Source of the DNA: Snodgrassella alvi
Lineage (GTDB): Bacteria > Pseudomonadota > Gammaproteobacteria > Burkholderiales > Neisseriaceae
NCBI RefSeq assembly: GCF_040741455.2
Contig: NZ_CP160328.2
Coordinates: 310,001-374,000, forward strand
DNA: 64,000 nt
Direction: 5' to 3'
The position numbers and the translations under genes were made by a program. Shown here one piece after another: positions 28,717 to 36,917 of the stretch. The first letter of the stretch is position 1, and the number at the start of each line of letters is the position of its first letter. The notes below the pieces were generated by a model. That model searched no databases. It worked only from the letters and a program-made list of their open reading frames with translations, and had not been told where the DNA came from.

Positions 28717-29589
28717 TTATGGTTGCACAGGATTTTTGTCTTTTTTCATGATTCTTTCTGTTTCGTGCCAGTAACCATCTTCATGCTTTTGTACTATTGC
28801 TATGATACCCTGCTTTATTTGTTTAATCTGATCAAAATTCACGATTGCATTGCTGCTAAGGCGTGCTGGTGATAGTAAAGATAAATGATCGAGAAGATAA
28901 AAGCGAGAGTCTTCCGGAGCTTCCAAAACAGACCAGTCTTCGATGTATCGCCCCTGCCAGCATAAAGGATTTATTGGTGTTTGAAAATGTGTGTTGCCCG
29001 TAGGGGTAAAGAGCATGCCTCGGATTATACTGGCTTGCCGGAGCTCTTCTGGTTGCACAGATAACTTTGCCAGCGATTTTTTGGCTTCTAGACTTGTGCT
29101 CAATGCTAGCTGCTGTATGATTTTATCCCTTTTGTTTTTCAGCAGATCTGACTGATTCAGGCCAATAAAGCTTTCCAGTTCATTTGAATAACTACCATAA
29201 TATTTACACGCCAATTCCAGATGATATTTCTGATTATTCAGCTGTACGATGAAATCCATGGCTCCCGCTGTACGCTGCTTATCCATCACTGTCAGATTAT
29301 GGGCAATGAGCTGGCTATGAGGGGCATTTAAAAACCAGTATTGCAATAATTTTTCTGCGTATATACCCAGATGGGATTGGTAACCACTGTGTCTTTTCAG
29401 GAATAAATATAAATCCTCAGGATGTTTATCAAGAGCGAGTAAAAACCGAAAGCCATCATCCCCAAGTAATTGGGAAATAGGCAATTCTACGGTAGAAATC
29501 CATGGTGAGGGAGCGGTTAGTAAACTAGCCAAATCGCGTACAATGGTTTTTTTTAACCGCCACCAGATGGGATCAGAAGCATAATTCAT
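28717..29589 (-). CDS. DUF1853 family protein
   Basis: About 290 residues of the uncharacterised DUF1853 family, common in Betaproteobacteria and Gammaproteobacteria. Seen: DPIWWRLKKTIVRDLASLL near the start, RLGIY-type segment HLGIYAEKLLQYWFLNAP, GAMDFIVQLNNQKYHLELACKYYG (a pattern resembling nuclease-like E-x-K folds, not tested), and NPLCWQGRYIED. AAAGGAG precedes ATG 29589 at a long spacing (12); the open frame reaches 29616, which would include that RBS. It follows trmJ by about 40 bases, likely the same operon. Confidence 0.85.
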   Translation of the reverse strand: MNYASDPIWWRLKKTIVRDLASLLTAPSPWISTVELPISQLLGDDGFRFLLALDKHPEDLYLFLKRHSGYQSHLGIYAEKLLQYWFLNAPHSQLIAHNLTVMDKQRTAGAMDFIVQLNNQKYHLELACKYYGSYSNELESFIGLNQSDLLKNKRDKIIQQLALSTSLEAKKSLAKLSVQPEELRQASIIRGMLFTPTGNTHFQTPINPLCWQGRYIEDWSVLEAPEDSRFYLLDHLSLLSPARLSSNAIVNFDQIKQIKQGIIAIVQKHEDGYWHETERIMKKDKNPVQP

Positions 29590-29629
29590 GAGTAGTGCTT
29601 TCTCCTTTATAAACATGATTTATTGAAAG

Positions 29630-30442
29630 TTAATCTTGCTTTTTCTGAATTTGCTGGTTAATGGTGTTATAAAAGCCACGTAAGATGTCAATATCTTCGG
29701 TACTGAGTTGCGCTCGGTCAAACATGGCAGCCATACGGCGCATTAACCTTGTTTCATTACGCCGGTTAAAGAATCCGGCTTTATCCATTACCTGACGTAG
29801 ATGTGCCACCATATCATGTGTTTGTTGATGTGTGGCCAGATTTTTTGGCTGTATCAAATGGGCCATACTGCTGTTTACGTGGCTGAATAATTCATAACAG
29901 ATTACCTGTACGGCTTGAGCTAGATTTAATGAAAAATATTCAGGATTACCGTTGATGGTAATTAGGCGATTGCAGCTTTGTACTTCTTCAATACTTAGTC
30001 CATAAGTTTCATTACCGAATACTAATGCAATTTTCTGCCCAGCTCTGGCTGTATCCAGTAATGAAGGCATGATTTCGCGTGGTGTGTACAAAGGAGCTGT
30101 CAGCTCACGCCGCCGGCTGGTAAGGGCACAAGATAATGTGGTATCAGCCAGAGCTTCATTAAGTGTGGCTACTACGTGTGCGCGTTCCAGCACATCTTTT
30201 GCTCCAGATGCAAGAATAAAGCTTTCTTCCGGTAAAGCAAATGTGTCTGGATTGGTACTGTCGAATACTGGGGGCTGCGTTGTCATGGGGGTTTGCATCA
30301 GATTTGGTGCGACCAGTGTCAGGTTGGTGAGACCCATGGTTTTCATGGCACGTGCTGCGGAACCAATATTTGCCGGATGGCTGGTACGTGTGAGTACTAC
30401 AAGTATGTTACTTAAAAAATCGGGAAGTACGGGTTTGTTCAT
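29630..30442 (-). CDS. trmJ: tRNA (cytidine/uridine-2'-O-)-methyltransferase TrmJ
   Basis: 270 residues. SPOUT-fold enzyme that methylates the ribose of tRNA position 32. Seen: VVLTRTSHPANIGSAARAMK with the conserved N-x-G-x-x-A-R-A, ALVFGNETYGLSIEEVQSCN, and SLNLAQAVQVICYELF, the SpoU motifs 1-3. The C-terminal ~80-residue helical extension (NRRNETRLMRRMAAMFDRAQ) distinguishes TrmJ from TrmL. Divergent from suhB. Confidence 0.93.
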   Translation of the reverse strand: MNKPVLPDFLSNILVVLTRTSHPANIGSAARAMKTMGLTNLTLVAPNLMQTPMTTQPPVFDSTNPDTFALPEESFILASGAKDVLERAHVVATLNEALADTTLSCALTSRRRELTAPLYTPREIMPSLLDTARAGQKIALVFGNETYGLSIEEVQSCNRLITINGNPEYFSLNLAQAVQVICYELFSHVNSSMAHLIQPKNLATHQQTHDMVAHLRQVMDKAGFFNRRNETRLMRRMAAMFDRAQLSTEDIDILRGFYNTINQQIQKKQD

Positions 30443-30686
30443 GTTTAATATTAAATCTGGGGAAGAGCTCAGAAATAGCAGAATGCTGATATATTCAGCA
30501 TATTATAGCAAAATGAGTTTATATATTCTGTATATGAAAGTAACCGGTTTTGGAAAAAGCAATTTTGCCGTATAATTAATCTCTCTATTCCATTGCCGCT
30601 ATGTTGTTTTAATGCGGCATTTGTTCTTTAAAACACGTCTTTTCTATCTGTTTGAAGCTTTTATCAGCCATATCACGAGAATGAGC

Positions 30687-31478
30687 ATGAATCCTATTTT
30701 GACTACTGCCTGGAAAGCAGCGCGTAAAGCCGGCCAGATGATGCATCGCGCCAGCAGCAATTTAAATAATATTAAAATTGACAATAAAGCTGCTAACGAT
30801 TTTGTTTCTGATGTTGATCGTGAGGCGGAACGAATTATTGTTAGTACTATTCAGGAAGTATATCCCCAGCATGCTATTCTGAGTGAAGAAGCCGGCCAGC
30901 TGGGAAATATTCATGCTGAGTATCAGTGGATTATTGATCCTCTGGATGGAACTACGAATTATTTGCATGGACATAAGCAATATGCTATTTCCATGGCGCT
31001 ATTGCACAAGGGAACATTGGCCGAAGCACTGGTTTATGCTCCAGAGCACAATGATCTATATGTTGCCAGCCGTGGGCAAGGTGCGCTACTAAATGACAAA
31101 CGTATTAGAGTAAGTGGTCGTATTGACTTGCTGCGCAGTCTGATTGCTACCGGATTTCCGGTGGTTGATCAGAGTATGATGAATACTTACCTAGCCATTT
31201 TAAAAGATGTGCTGGCTAAAACAGCCGGTGCACGCCGTGAAGGTTCGGCCGCATTGGATTTATGTAATGTAGCCTGTGGCCGTGTGGATGGTTTTTTTGA
31301 ATTTAATCTTAAACCTTGGGATGTTGCCGGCGGTGCTCTGATTGTTCAGGAAGCTGGTGGGATTGTTACCGATATGCAAGGTGAGCAGGCATGGCTGGAC
31401 AGTGGTGATATTGTAGCTGCCAATCCGAAAATTCTGGCTCAATTATTGCAGATTTTTGCACCTCATTTAGCGGTATAA
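30687..31478 (+). CDS. suhB: Inositol-1-monophosphatase
   Basis: About 263 residues. Mg-dependent phosphatase; in E. coli SuhB also acts in rRNA transcription antitermination. Metal-binding motifs visible: SEEAGQLG, WIIDPLDGTTNYLHG, and PWDVAGGALIVQEAGG. The start MNPILTTAWKAARKAGQMM at ATG 30687 matches the family; the open frame from 30612 adds 25 residues not seen in relatives and is rejected. A TrmJ-SuhB divergent pair is usual in proteobacteria. Confidence 0.95.
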   Translation: MNPILTTAWKAARKAGQMMHRASSNLNNIKIDNKAANDFVSDVDREAERIIVSTIQEVYPQHAILSEEAGQLGNIHAEYQWIIDPLDGTTNYLHGHKQYAISMALLHKGTLAEALVYAPEHNDLYVASRGQGALLNDKRIRVSGRIDLLRSLIATGFPVVDQSMMNTYLAILKDVLAKTAGARREGSAALDLCNVACGRVDGFFEFNLKPWDVAGGALIVQEAGGIVTDMQGEQAWLDSGDIVAANPKILAQLLQIFAPHLAV

Positions 31479-31562
31479 TGTAAGTAAGTTGTGATGGTTT
31501 AGGCTAATTCTGGTTAAATCATCACAAACAAAATTACTGTGAAATTTGCTGAAGGCGATAAC

Positions 31563-32036
31563 ATGAAAAAACTACTGTTTACTGCATTATTAGCTTCTTA
31601 TGCTAGCCTGCTGATGGCTAAGGGCATTGAAGCAAATAATGCTTGGGTTCGTTTTAGTGTGCCCGGCATGTCGTCCAGTGGTGTATTTATGGATCTGGAT
31701 AATCAATCCGGCAGGGATGATATATTGCTTAGCGCTTCGACACCGGTGGCGATGTCTGCTGAAGTGCATGAAACGGTAGAATCTGACGGTGTGATGAAAA
31801 TGCGTTCTTTGCCCAAAGGTTTGCCTTTACCTGCCGGTAAAGTGACTCATTTACAGCCAGGAAAAATGCATATTATGCTGATGGGTTTAAAAAAACCATT
31901 GGCTAAAGATACTACTATTCCAGTGCGATTGACTTTCCGTCATGCACGCCCCCTTGTTCTAAAGGTGCCTGTTGCTATAGGACCCGCTTCTGCTGATATA
32001 AGCCAGACTGAAAATTCTCATCATATGCATCATTAA
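31563..32036 (+). CDS. PCu(A)C-type periplasmic copper chaperone
   Basis: About 157 residues. Signal peptide MKKLLFTALLASYASLLMAK, then a cupredoxin-like domain (AWVRFSVPGMSSSGVFM). The copper-binding pattern H-M-x10-M-x21-H-x-M is represented by EVHETVESDGVMKMRSL and HLQPGKMHIMLMGLKKPL, and the C-terminus ends in SHHMHH, an extra His/Met cluster. Such proteins deliver Cu(I) to the CuA site of cytochrome oxidases or to cbb3 oxidase assembly. ATG 31563 is chosen because the signal peptide begins there. Confidence 0.9.
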   Translation: MKKLLFTALLASYASLLMAKGIEANNAWVRFSVPGMSSSGVFMDLDNQSGRDDILLSASTPVAMSAEVHETVESDGVMKMRSLPKGLPLPAGKVTHLQPGKMHIMLMGLKKPLAKDTTIPVRLTFRHARPLVLKVPVAIGPASADISQTENSHHMHH

Positions 32037-32191
32037 AATAATCTGTGTCTTAAATTAAATGACGGGCAAGTAAATTTTAAACAGAATTAATTTATTAACT
32101 CTGTTTTCAGATGCGGACTGATATAAGTATTTTTATATGGACTTAATCCACGCTTTTGTAAGGCTTGGATTGTTTTCTATTGTAACGGTTA

Positions 32192-32237
32192 TTTCAGAAT
32201 GGATTTGTTTTGAAGCCGACAAATCCATATTCTGAAA
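32192..32237 (+). terminator. Long imperfect stem-loop before the AsmA gene
   Basis: TTTCAGAATGGATTTGT (32192-32208) pairs with ACAAATCC-AT-ATTCTGAAA (32219-32237): 17 pairs interrupted by a 2-nt bulge. It is followed by CAATTTTAAATTAATTTTTT just before the ATG at 32258. Possible terminator of the copper-chaperone gene or a leader structure of the AsmA gene; the T run is distant. Confidence 0.5.
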
Positions 32238-32257
32238 CAATTTTAAATTAATTTTTT

Positions 32258-34420
32258 ATGATTTCATTATTGCATTCAGGCAAATTTTGGTTGAAATTGC
32301 TGGTTTTTGGCTGCCTGAGCATATTTTTGCTATTGGCCATTGATATGGCTGTGTTGCATTATTTGTTTAATGCTAAAGAAATTAATAAACGTGCTAATGA
32401 GTTTGTGGCCGATAGTGGCAGACAAGTTTTTTTTGATGCAGATATCAGCCGTTCTATGTTTCCGCGCCCTACTGTGACATTACATCAGGTGCAGGTTAAA
32501 AATGTTGCCACTAAAAAAAATGACATTAATGTAGGCGAGATGAAAATCGGCTTGGGCTGGCAAAGTTTCTTTGGCCGCATGACAATTGAAAAGTTGCAGC
32601 TTAACGATGCAAGTATCAATCTGGTACGCGGTAGTAACGGCCAGTGGAATCTGGCTGATTTATGGCAGAAAGCATATTCGGGTAAACGTTTACATATAAA
32701 CCGGCTGATACTGGAAAACGCTAAATTTAATATTCAAGACGATCAGAACTTACAGTATATTAAGCAGATGAATCTTCAATGGCGTAATCTTGGCAGCTCC
32801 AGTGCACTGCAACTGGAGGGAATTTTAGGAGGCCAAGATATGCAAACTCTGCATTGCAAGCTCAATGCTGTTTATCATCCTGATGCTGTGATGCAGTGGA
32901 AAGATGTTAATCTGGAAATAGATACGAAAGTCTCTGTTTTGGGTGAGAGTAACGGCCAGTGGCATTTTGATGCACGCTGGTTGCCACAGCAGCAGTTATT
33001 GCAGACAGCTGCTGTGCAATGGCAGTGGCATAGTCAGCGTAATCAGTTGCATGTGACCGGCAATGGGCAAAACTGGCAAGTAGGCTGGGCTAAACTGTTT
33101 TTACCACAATTAAATGGTGTTGCTACAGCTCAGATTGGTGATAATGCGATTAATGCCACGGTGTCTGCCACCAATACCAGCTGGTTGCAGAATCACTGGT
33201 TTTTACCTCAGTTTCAGATTGACAGCGGTTGGCAAAGCCATTTATTTCAGACCGCGCTTACTGTCAGCGGTCAGCTATCATGGTTGGATATGCGCCACTG
33301 GAAAATTGACAATTTTTCGGTGAATAGCCACCAGGATACTGTCAATGCCCTACCCAACTCCCGTTTCATCAGTGATTTATCTGGCAGTGTTCAGGGCGAC
33401 GATGCCGGCAACGGTCAGCTTAATCTGCAAGGCCAGTTTGATAATCAGCCTGTCAGCATTTCTCTTGACTATCAACATGATAAACAGCAAGCAAAAATAA
33501 ACGGAAGCATTCATCTGGCACAGTTAAATTTACGCCCTTATGCAGATAACAGTACTAGTTTGCTCCCGCCAGACTGGCAACAGTTATGGTATCGCTGGTT
33601 TAGGAAACGGTCGCTTACGGCACAACTATCCATTGATTCTCTGCTCACACCAACGGTAGTTGTGAATCAGTTTAAAACTCAGTTGTCTCTAAATGCACGT
33701 ACATTGAATTTGGACCCTATCAGTTTAAATATGTATGGTGGCAATACTGATGGATTGTTGCAGGTGACTAATTCTAATCCTTTAAGCTGGAAAGCACGGC
33801 AACATGCACGTGGTGTGCAAATGAAATCATTTTTACAAGATACATTTGGTTTGCATAATCTTGATGGTGAAGGCGATGCAGACTTTGATTTCCATGGAAC
33901 AGGTGTCAACCGTCAGCAATGGCTTTCCAGTCTTTCGGGTCAGGCGGATATCCATATTCGTCAAGGTGTGTGGAACGGTATTGATATTAATAATATTCTG
34001 CAAAATAGTGACAGTCAGACAACTGTAGCTTACAACGAAACTAGCCAAACGCCTTTTCGCTATATTCGCTTGCAGATTCCATTGAGTAATGGAAATACCA
34101 GAAGTAGCCGTATGGAACTACATGCTGATAATTTTGATATCAAGGGTACTGGTGATGTGAAGTGGTTACAACAACAGATGGATTATAATGTTCTGATTGC
34201 CACTCGACGAGCACAACAACAGACTTTACTGCCGTTACGGATTAACGGTACGTTTACTAGACCCTCATTCTCCATAGATTATCAAAAACTTACTGCTGGT
34301 TTACATACTTCTCAGCAAAAGCAGAATAGTCTGCGGCAGACGTTGCAACAGCAATGGCTCTGGCTAAATCAGGGTAGCGGTGCATCAGCAGAGCATCATG
34401 AAACTGTACGGCTGCCATGA
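32258..34420 (+). CDS. AsmA family protein
   Basis: 720 residues. Inner-membrane anchored, largely periplasmic beta-rich protein related to AsmA/TamB-like lipid transport proteins. One N-terminal membrane helix (LLVFGCLSIFLLLAIDMAVL), then GRQVFFDADISRSMFPRPTVTLHQVQVKN and [18 protein letters not shown] are typical AsmA N-terminal features; the C-terminal region contains the second AsmA domain (GEGDADFDFHGTGVN, SLSGQADIHIRQGVWNGIDI). Its stop overlaps the next gene (ATGA at 34417-34420). Function in this organism is not known. Confidence 0.85.
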   Translation: MISLLHSGKFWLKLLVFGCLSIFLLLAIDMAVLHYLFNAKEINKRANEFVADSGRQVFFDADISRSMFPRPTVTLHQVQVKNVATKKNDINVGEMKIGLGWQSFFGRMTIEKLQLNDASINLVRGSNGQWNLADLWQKAYSGKRLHINRLILENAKFNIQDDQNLQYIKQMNLQWRNLGSSSALQLEGILGGQDMQTLHCKLNAVYHPDAVMQWKDVNLEIDTKVSVLGESNGQWHFDARWLPQQQLLQTAAVQWQWHSQRNQLHVTGNGQNWQVGWAKLFLPQLNGVATAQIGDNAINATVSATNTSWLQNHWFLPQFQIDSGWQSHLFQTALTVSGQLSWLDMRHWKIDNFSVNSHQDTVNALPNSRFISDLSGSVQGDDAGNGQLNLQGQFDNQPVSISLDYQHDKQQAKINGSIHLAQLNLRPYADNSTSLLPPDWQQLWYRWFRKRSLTAQLSIDSLLTPTVVVNQFKTQLSLNARTLNLDPISLNMYGGNTDGLLQVTNSNPLSWKARQHARGVQMKSFLQDTFGLHNLDGEGDADFDFHGTGVNRQQWLSSLSGQADIHIRQGVWNGIDINNILQNSDSQTTVAYNETSQTPFRYIRLQIPLSNGNTRSSRMELHADNFDIKGTGDVKWLQQQMDYNVLIATRRAQQQTLLPLRINGTFTRPSFSIDYQKLTAGLHTSQQKQNSLRQTLQQQWLWLNQGSGASAEHHETVRLP

Positions 34421-35982
34421 GTGTTTATGTCTTCCATAATTGGCCACAGCCAGATGAGCTGGCTCAGCAGTTGGGAAATGATGAGCAGGCTGAGGTTGTG
34501 GTTGTAGCCGAAAGCTGGCCGAAGACATTATTGGCTACCTCAGCCGCTGGGCAAGCGATAGTGAGGTTTTGGACTCAGGCAAGATTATTCTGGCAACACC
34601 AACCGATATTCAGCTACCCATTTCGAGCGGCAGGTAAATTCCTTCTGATTCGGCCTCAAGAATATAAGCACTGGGTGCAGTTTTACTCGGGTTTTTCACA
34701 TGATAAGGCTGATATTGGAGTTAGTGGTTTTAAACCTTGGCTAACATTACCTCCCACTCTAGCAGTTAAATCTGTAGTGGTAATCGGTGCTGGTATTTCT
34801 GGAGCAGCCACTGCTTTTGCTCTTGCCAAACGTGGGATTGCGGTCACAGTAATTGAACAACATACCATCGCCAGTGCTGCCTCTGGCAACCATCTCGGGC
34901 TGTTGTATGCCAAAATTTCTCCTAATTATACTGTGCAGACAGAACTGTTGCTGGCAGGCTATGGATTTAGCCGTAGCCTGCTTCAAAATAGTTTGCCAGT
35001 GGGTCAAGGCTGGCTAGACTGTGGTGTACTCCATTTGAATTACAATGATGCCGAAAAAAATCGCAATGGATTATTAGCTTCGCAAAACCCTGATAATGCT
35101 TTGTTTCGATCTATCACGCAGGCTCAGGCTGGTGATATTGCCGGTATGAAATTATCTTCAGGGGGATTATGGTGGCCATTTGGTGCAGCCATCAATCCTT
35201 ATAGCTGGGTTGATGCTTTGCTTAGACAACCTATTATTGAGTTGTTGACTGCAACTAAAGTTACAAGTGTTGCGTATCAGAATAATGGCTGGCAAATTGT
35301 TTGTCAGAATATGAATAGATCATTCACTTTAGAAGCATCCCATGTCGTTATCTGTGCCGGAGCGGACAGTGATACGCTCTTTCCAGTTGCTGGCTGGCCA
35401 TTGCATAAAATCAGAGGACAAACTACCACAGCTTGTTTTAGAACTGATGTTATAAAGCCAAGCTGTGCACTAAGCGGAAATAGCTATATTACCCCCGCAT
35501 GGCAGGATAAACTTTGTTTTGGTGCCACTTTTCATCCGAACAATACCGATAACAGCCTAAATAAAGAGGATGAAAATGTTAACTGGCAGCAATTGCGCCG
35601 CTGGCTACCACATCTCGCAGCAAATCTGAATCCGAATGCAAAACCGCAGGGACATGCGGCTATACGCTGTGATGCATTTGATCATTTACCTTTGGCCGGG
35701 CCTGTGGGCAATGCAGAGGCGATGCTGCAACAGTATGCCCGCTTGCGTTTGGACAAAAATTATCGGCTTAATCAACCTTGTCCATGGCAGCCAGGTATGT
35801 TTATTAATACAGCTCATGGCAGCCGAGGTTTGCTGACAGCGCCTTTATGTGCCGAAGCAATTGCTGCTGCCATACTGGGTTTGCCCTCTCCTTTATCTGT
35901 GCGGCTGCAACAAGCTTTGCATCCCAACCGCTTGCCCATTAGAGCGCTAACACATCATTTATCATTTCCTTTGACTGCTTAA
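34417..35982 (+). CDS. MnmC-like FAD-dependent oxidoreductase, without methyltransferase domain
   Basis: 521 residues. From about residue 116 there is a DAO-type FAD domain: KSVVVIGAGISGAATAFALA (Rossmann dinucleotide motif), SGNHLGLLYAKISPNYTVQ, WWPFGAAINPYSWVDALL and a C-terminal NTAHGSRGLLTAPLCAEAIA. These match the C-terminal oxidoreductase half of MnmC, which removes the carboxymethyl group from cmnm5(s2)U34 of tRNA. The N-terminal ~115 residues do not show the SAM-binding motifs of the usual methyltransferase half. The final methylation step must then be done elsewhere or be absent. Coupled to the AsmA gene by overlap. Confidence 0.8.
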   Translation: MSVYVFHNWPQPDELAQQLGNDEQAEVVVVAESWPKTLLATSAAGQAIVRFWTQARLFWQHQPIFSYPFRAAGKFLLIRPQEYKHWVQFYSGFSHDKADIGVSGFKPWLTLPPTLAVKSVVVIGAGISGAATAFALAKRGIAVTVIEQHTIASAASGNHLGLLYAKISPNYTVQTELLLAGYGFSRSLLQNSLPVGQGWLDCGVLHLNYNDAEKNRNGLLASQNPDNALFRSITQAQAGDIAGMKLSSGGLWWPFGAAINPYSWVDALLRQPIIELLTATKVTSVAYQNNGWQIVCQNMNRSFTLEASHVVICAGADSDTLFPVAGWPLHKIRGQTTTACFRTDVIKPSCALSGNSYITPAWQDKLCFGATFHPNNTDNSLNKEDENVNWQQLRRWLPHLAANLNPNAKPQGHAAIRCDAFDHLPLAGPVGNAEAMLQQYARLRLDKNYRLNQPCPWQPGMFINTAHGSRGLLTAPLCAEAIAAAILGLPSPLSVRLQQALHPNRLPIRALTHHLSFPLTA

Positions 35983-35993
35983 AATTTCTCATT

Positions 35994-36022
35994 TTGCTAA
36001 AACTTTATAGTATAGGTATGAT
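35994..36022 (+). promoter_or_regulatory. Predicted promoter of the zinc uptake operon
   Basis: TTGCTA at 35994-35999 and TATGAT at 36017-36022 with a 17-base spacer resemble -35 and -10 elements. The predicted start of transcription would fall in the Zur-type palindrome directly downstream. Confidence 0.55.
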
Positions 36023-36027
36023 GAATG

Positions 36028-36048
36028 TAATGTTATACTATAACATTA
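36028..36048 (+). promoter_or_regulatory. Zur-type operator (perfect palindrome)
   Basis: AATGTTATA-C-TATAACATT (36029-36047), extended by one more T/A pair, is a perfect palindrome of 21 bases around a central C. It agrees with the proteobacterial Zur box consensus (GTTATA-N-TATAAC core). It lies over the predicted transcription start of znuCBA, so zinc-loaded Zur should repress the operon. Confidence 0.85.
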
Positions 36049-36083
36049 AATTGTCATTGGGCTGATCCGGTAGAGGCATCACA

Positions 36084-36188
36084 ATGTTTTCACTTTTGCT
36101 ATGCGGTGTGGGTAAACGGTTGATGGGTGTGGGCGTTATTTTGGCTTTGATGTGGTTGATGTATGCATGGGCAGTGAGTGCATCATGA
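36084..36188 (+). CDS. Candidate 34-aa membrane peptide heading the zinc operon
   Basis: ATG 36084 is preceded by AGAGG at a 7-base spacing. The product starts MFSLLLCGVGKRLMG and continues with a hydrophobic helix (VGVILALMWLMYAWAVSAS), so it should be a single-pass membrane peptide. Its TGA overlaps the znuC ATG (ATGA at 36185-36188), indicating translational coupling. It is the first open frame after the Zur box. I do not recognise a family. It may be a small accessory subunit of the zinc transporter or a leader frame that couples translation to znuC; conservation is the test. Confidence 0.55.
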   Translation: MFSLLLCGVGKRLMGVGVILALMWLMYAWAVSAS

Positions 36189-36913
36189 GTATTCAGGTAG
36201 ACAATGTCACGGTCAGTTATCGCCAGCGACCAGCTATCCATCATCTCAGCATTGATTTTAAACCAAATGAAATGTGGGCAATATTCGGCCCTAATGGAGC
36301 GGGTAAATCCACGTTGCTCAAAGCCATTATGGGGCTAGTACGGCCCGATAGTGGTGAAATTTGCTGGCAGCATTTACAGCGCTCTGATATAGCTTATCTG
36401 CCTCAGCAGTCGGATATTGACCGCAGCCAGCCTATGAGTGTGTTTGAACTAGTTGCTATGGGGTTATGGTATGAAACTGGTTTCTTTGCGGGTATCAGTA
36501 AATCTATGCATCAGCGGATTATTGCAGTATTAACTCAAGTTGGTATGCTGCAATATCAGGCACGCAGTATCGCGCAGTTGTCAAACGGCCAGTTTCAACG
36601 AGTATTACTGGCACGCATGTTGATTCAGAATGCTCGTGTTTTGTTGCTTGATGAACCATTTAACGCAGTTGATGCTGCTACAACTTTTGCTTTGTTGGAT
36701 ATTTTGAAAGCATACCAGCAGCAGAAGCAATGTACGGTGATTACGGTTTTGCATGATTATGAGCAGGTGCAGGCGTATTTCCCCTACACTTTGTTAATTG
36801 CTCGGGAAAAAATTGCAGCGGGTAAAACGGATCATGTATTGACTGAACAATATCTGCAACAGGCGGCCGCAGCAATGCAGCAATACGAACAGGACCAGTG
36901 GTGTAACAGGTAA
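36185..36913 (+). CDS. znuC: Zinc ABC transporter ATP-binding protein
   Basis: About 242 residues from ATG 36185 (MSIQVDNVTVSYRQRPAIHH); the longer GTG-started frame at 36152 is rejected. ATPase of the ZnuABC high-affinity zinc importer. Walker A GPNGAGKST, Q-loop YLPQQS, signature LSNGQFQRVLLARML (LSNGQ in place of LSGGQ), Walker B RVLLLDEPF and a switch His (VLHDYEQV). Followed after 4 bases by znuB. Metal specificity is inferred from the Zur box upstream and the His-rich ZnuA. Confidence 0.92.
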   Translation: MSIQVDNVTVSYRQRPAIHHLSIDFKPNEMWAIFGPNGAGKSTLLKAIMGLVRPDSGEICWQHLQRSDIAYLPQQSDIDRSQPMSVFELVAMGLWYETGFFAGISKSMHQRIIAVLTQVGMLQYQARSIAQLSNGQFQRVLLARMLIQNARVLLLDEPFNAVDAATTFALLDILKAYQQQKQCTVITVLHDYEQVQAYFPYTLLIAREKIAAGKTDHVLTEQYLQQAAAAMQQYEQDQWCNR

Positions 36914-36917
36914 ATTA

